DNA from: Candidatus Enterovibrio altilux
Lineage (GTDB): Bacteria; Pseudomonadota; Gammaproteobacteria; Enterobacterales; Vibrionaceae
Length of the DNA stretch: 64,000 bases
Assembly (NCBI RefSeq): GCF_002381345.1
Contig: NZ_CP020660.1
Location: 1,240,001-1,304,000, forward strand
Direction: 5' to 3'
Below, piece by piece: positions 62,225 to 64,000 of the stretch. Position 1 is the stretch's first letter. Each line of letters starts with the position of its first letter. The notes beneath the pieces were generated by a model. It saw only the letters and a list, made by a program, of their open reading frames with translations. It made no database searches and had not been told where the DNA came from. The translations under genes were made by a program, and so were the position numbers.

Positions 62225-62255
62225 TAATTTTTAATGTTATTTTGCGTGTTGATAT

Positions 62256-63290
62256 GGTTTTATTTTTCTAAATGAAGGAACTAAATTATCAATTTACATG
62301 ATAAACAGTTAAGGTCACTTAACTATTTAAGTCCATGATGAATTTCGCTACAAAACAACTAATTGAAAGCAGTATAATCAAGTTTTAATCAGTCGTGGCT
62401 TACTAAAACTATGTATTGATCAAGGCGTCATTTAGCTATGGAATCAAATTAAGTAAGGTTATCAGGGAAAACCTCGTTTATTTAACGGTTTAACCATGAC
62501 GACGGCCCTCATGGTTCAATGCGTACTTTCAATGCCATTGAGAGGTCTGCAAGGATTATTTAAACGTGCTCAACTGCCGTTGTCATATCCTCACTATTTA
62601 TGCATTAGCAAGCGAGTCCAAACGGTTAACGTCACGTTTAAAACAAAACCATCCCCAGCACTTAGCCAATGATACTACGGGGCTCAAAGCCTACGGTGAA
62701 GGCGAATGGAAAGTATAAAATGTATAATACTGGTGGACGATTGTGAGACTGGCGCAAGTTATATTTAATGGTAGATATACATGCGTATGAAATCATTGCT
62801 GCTGAGTTAAGTGCAACCAATATGGCTGACGGTGGAGTGCTATCTAACTTGCTCAAACAGAGTCACCGCAAAGCTAATGGAATATTAGCTGATGGTGTTT
62901 ATGACAGCAGACAATGTTACGAAACCGTTCGTATTAGGTGAGTGGTTCCACTTATTTCACTAAGAAAAAAGAGCAATTTTTTAGAAACGAGAGCACTCGT
63001 GCAATTTAGCGATCAATTATCAAAAATTATACGGTTCAAATAAGCATTGGGGAACAAAGTATAGTTACTATAAATGTGCCTTGCCAGAGAAGGTTATGTT
63101 TTTAGTCAAAAAAATGACTTAGGAGGGATATTGAGTCTAAAGAATCATAATACTCAGATTAGGTAAACCTACACAATAATAAAAGTGTTAGATAAATTGA
63201 CAAAGTCAGGTATGCCTAAAATAAAAGAAATCGTTTAATAGTCAAGCATATTAGAATTAGCTATTCAAACTTGTATTAAGAAACAAAGCC
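62256..63290 (+). mobile_element. IS5-family element, full length, dead
   Basis: Plus copy of about 1035 bp from GGTTTTATTTTTCTAAATG (62256) to TTAAGAAACAAAGCC (63290). Transposase segments are visible in pieces (YLCISKRVQTVNVTFKTK-like, TTGLKAYGEGEWKV, ADGGVLSNLLKQSHRKANGI, GVYDSRQCYETV) but stops and frameshifts separate them. It splits the mreD-maf-rng cluster. Confidence 0.84.
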
Positions 63291-63475
63291 GTTTTTAAAC
63301 CATTGAACGATGAAAAATTAACGCTTACTGGGGTAGTAGTGAATCCGTCGATAACGTGGGCAGCTATAGTATTCAAAGGCGAAGAAGTTGGCTTGTAACA
63401 CGCATTGACTGTTGCTTGTCTGCTATTATTTAAGACAGTTGCTATGTTGACTGAATTCCAACGTGGTGAAAATTT

Positions 63476-64000
63476 ATGAATGCAGAATTATTGATTAACG
63501 TAACACCAACAGAAATACGCATTGCCATGGTTGAAGGTGGAAATCTTCAGGAAGTTCATATTGAGCGTGATGCAAAGCCAGGTATTGTCGGAAATATATA
63601 TAAAGGTAAAGTTAGTCGAGTGCTTCCTGGTATGCAGGCAGCGTTTGTTGATATTGGTTTAGACAAAGCTGCTTTTTTGCATGCGACAGACATTGTGTCG
63701 AACACTGAATGTGTTTCTGGAAACGAAAAACAGCAGTTTCAGGCTAGAGGTATCTCTGAGCTTGTCCGTCAAGGTCAAAATATTGTTGTTCAAGTGGTTA
63801 AAGACCCTCTTGGCACGAAGGGGGCACGTTTAACAACAGATATTACCTTGCCGTCCCGCTATTTGGTGTTTATGCCTGGAGCCTCACATGTGGGTGTCTC
63901 ACAGCGTATTGAATGTGATGCTGAACGTGAGCGTTTGAAGCGTATTGTAGCGGATTACTGCGATGATCTGGGTGGATTTATTGTTCGTACTGCTGCAGAA
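63476..64000 (+). CDS. rng: Ribonuclease G (partial, runs off window end)
   Basis: The frame opens at the ATG at 63476 with MNAELLINVTPTEIRIAMVE and continues NLQEVHIERDAKPGIVGNIY then KGKVSRVLPGMQAAFVDIGL, the start of RNase G with its S1-like domain. It remains open to the end of the window (175 codons). RNase G processes the 16S rRNA 5' end and some mRNAs. It closes the mreBCD-maf-rng cluster. A GTGG sequence (63463-63466) is the only weak ribosome binding site; the 185 bp leader after the IS has no other gene. Confidence 0.94.
   Translation, partial: MNAELLINVTPTEIRIAMVEGGNLQEVHIERDAKPGIVGNIYKGKVSRVLPGMQAAFVDIGLDKAAFLHATDIVSNTECVSGNEKQQFQARGISELVRQGQNIVVQVVKDPLGTKGARLTTDITLPSRYLVFMPGASHVGVSQRIECDAERERLKRIVADYCDDLGGFIVRTAAE

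Noticed and set aside
63291-63475. Possible maf C-terminal trace (GSYS-type text)
   Set aside because: The match is only a few residues and in doubtful frame; not enough to annotate.

Overview
The window looks like a chromosome segment of a Vibrionaceae-type gammaproteobacterium whose genome is decaying under a heavy load of dead insertion sequences. Conserved clusters have Vibrionaceae order and composition: rplU-rpmA-obgE, the rpoE-rse locus followed by lepA-lepB-rnc-era-recO, mreBCD-maf-rng, kefG-kefB-yheV, uppP-folK-folB, rppH-ptsP, pncC-recA, lptFG divergent from pepA, and a phaB-phaA-phaP-phaC operon. By my estimate about 19 kb (close to 30%) is made of remnants of one IS5-family (IS903-like) element with ends close to GGCTTTGTTTCCTAA. 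I found no copy with an intact transposase. This picture of intact housekeeping genes between IS debris and half-erased genes resembles recently host-restricted symbionts such as the luminous Candidatus Enterovibrio of deep-sea anglerfish. That identity is a hypothesis, not something the sequence proves.

Layout. 1-1.2 kb: mltF (runs off the left edge). 2.9-5.8 kb: thiQ and thiP with a wrecked thiB. 6.9-7.7 kb: a recA stub and pncC. 8.9-11.6 kb: kefG-kefB-yheV. 12.4-14.0 kb: uppP, folK stub, folB. 15.2-16.2 kb: rppH and a ptsP stub. 17.2-19.5 kb: arcB. 20.2-20.9 kb: a RelV-like alarmone synthetase. 23.3-27.2 kb: pepA, then lptF-lptG on the other strand. 27.7-31.0 kb: an orphan ribbon-helix-helix fragment and a broken HelD-like helicase. 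32.9-37.1 kb: ispB, rplU-rpmA, obgE. 38.0-45.2 kb: rpoE and rseB stubs, then intact rseC, lepA, lepB, rnc, era and a recO stub. 46.5-51.7 kb: tcdA and the pha operon. 54.0-56.9 kb: valS. 59.6-64.0 kb: mreBCD, maf stub, rng (runs off the right edge).

Function. What survives is core: translation (rplU, rpmA, lepA, era, obgE, valS, tcdA), secretion and envelope (lepB, lptFG, uppP, mreBCD, ispB), RNA turnover (rnc, rppH, rng), redox sensing (arcB), K+ efflux (kefGB) and carbon storage (pha). What has died is mostly stress and repair or regulation: recA, recO, rpoE, rseB, ptsP, maf, thiB and a possible defence helicase. Several stubs end exactly at an IS terminus, as expected if IS-IS recombination joined unrelated loci.

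The most unusual structural signal is a composite derivative of the IS. An inverted roughly 230 bp copy of the 3' end is fused to the 5' end, and the same breakpoint recurs at five or six loci. Two miniature derivatives (170 bp palindrome, 136 bp MITE-like) are also present. Other points of note are an lptG start codon changed from ATG to ATA, and a thiQ reading frame that ends in translated IS sequence.
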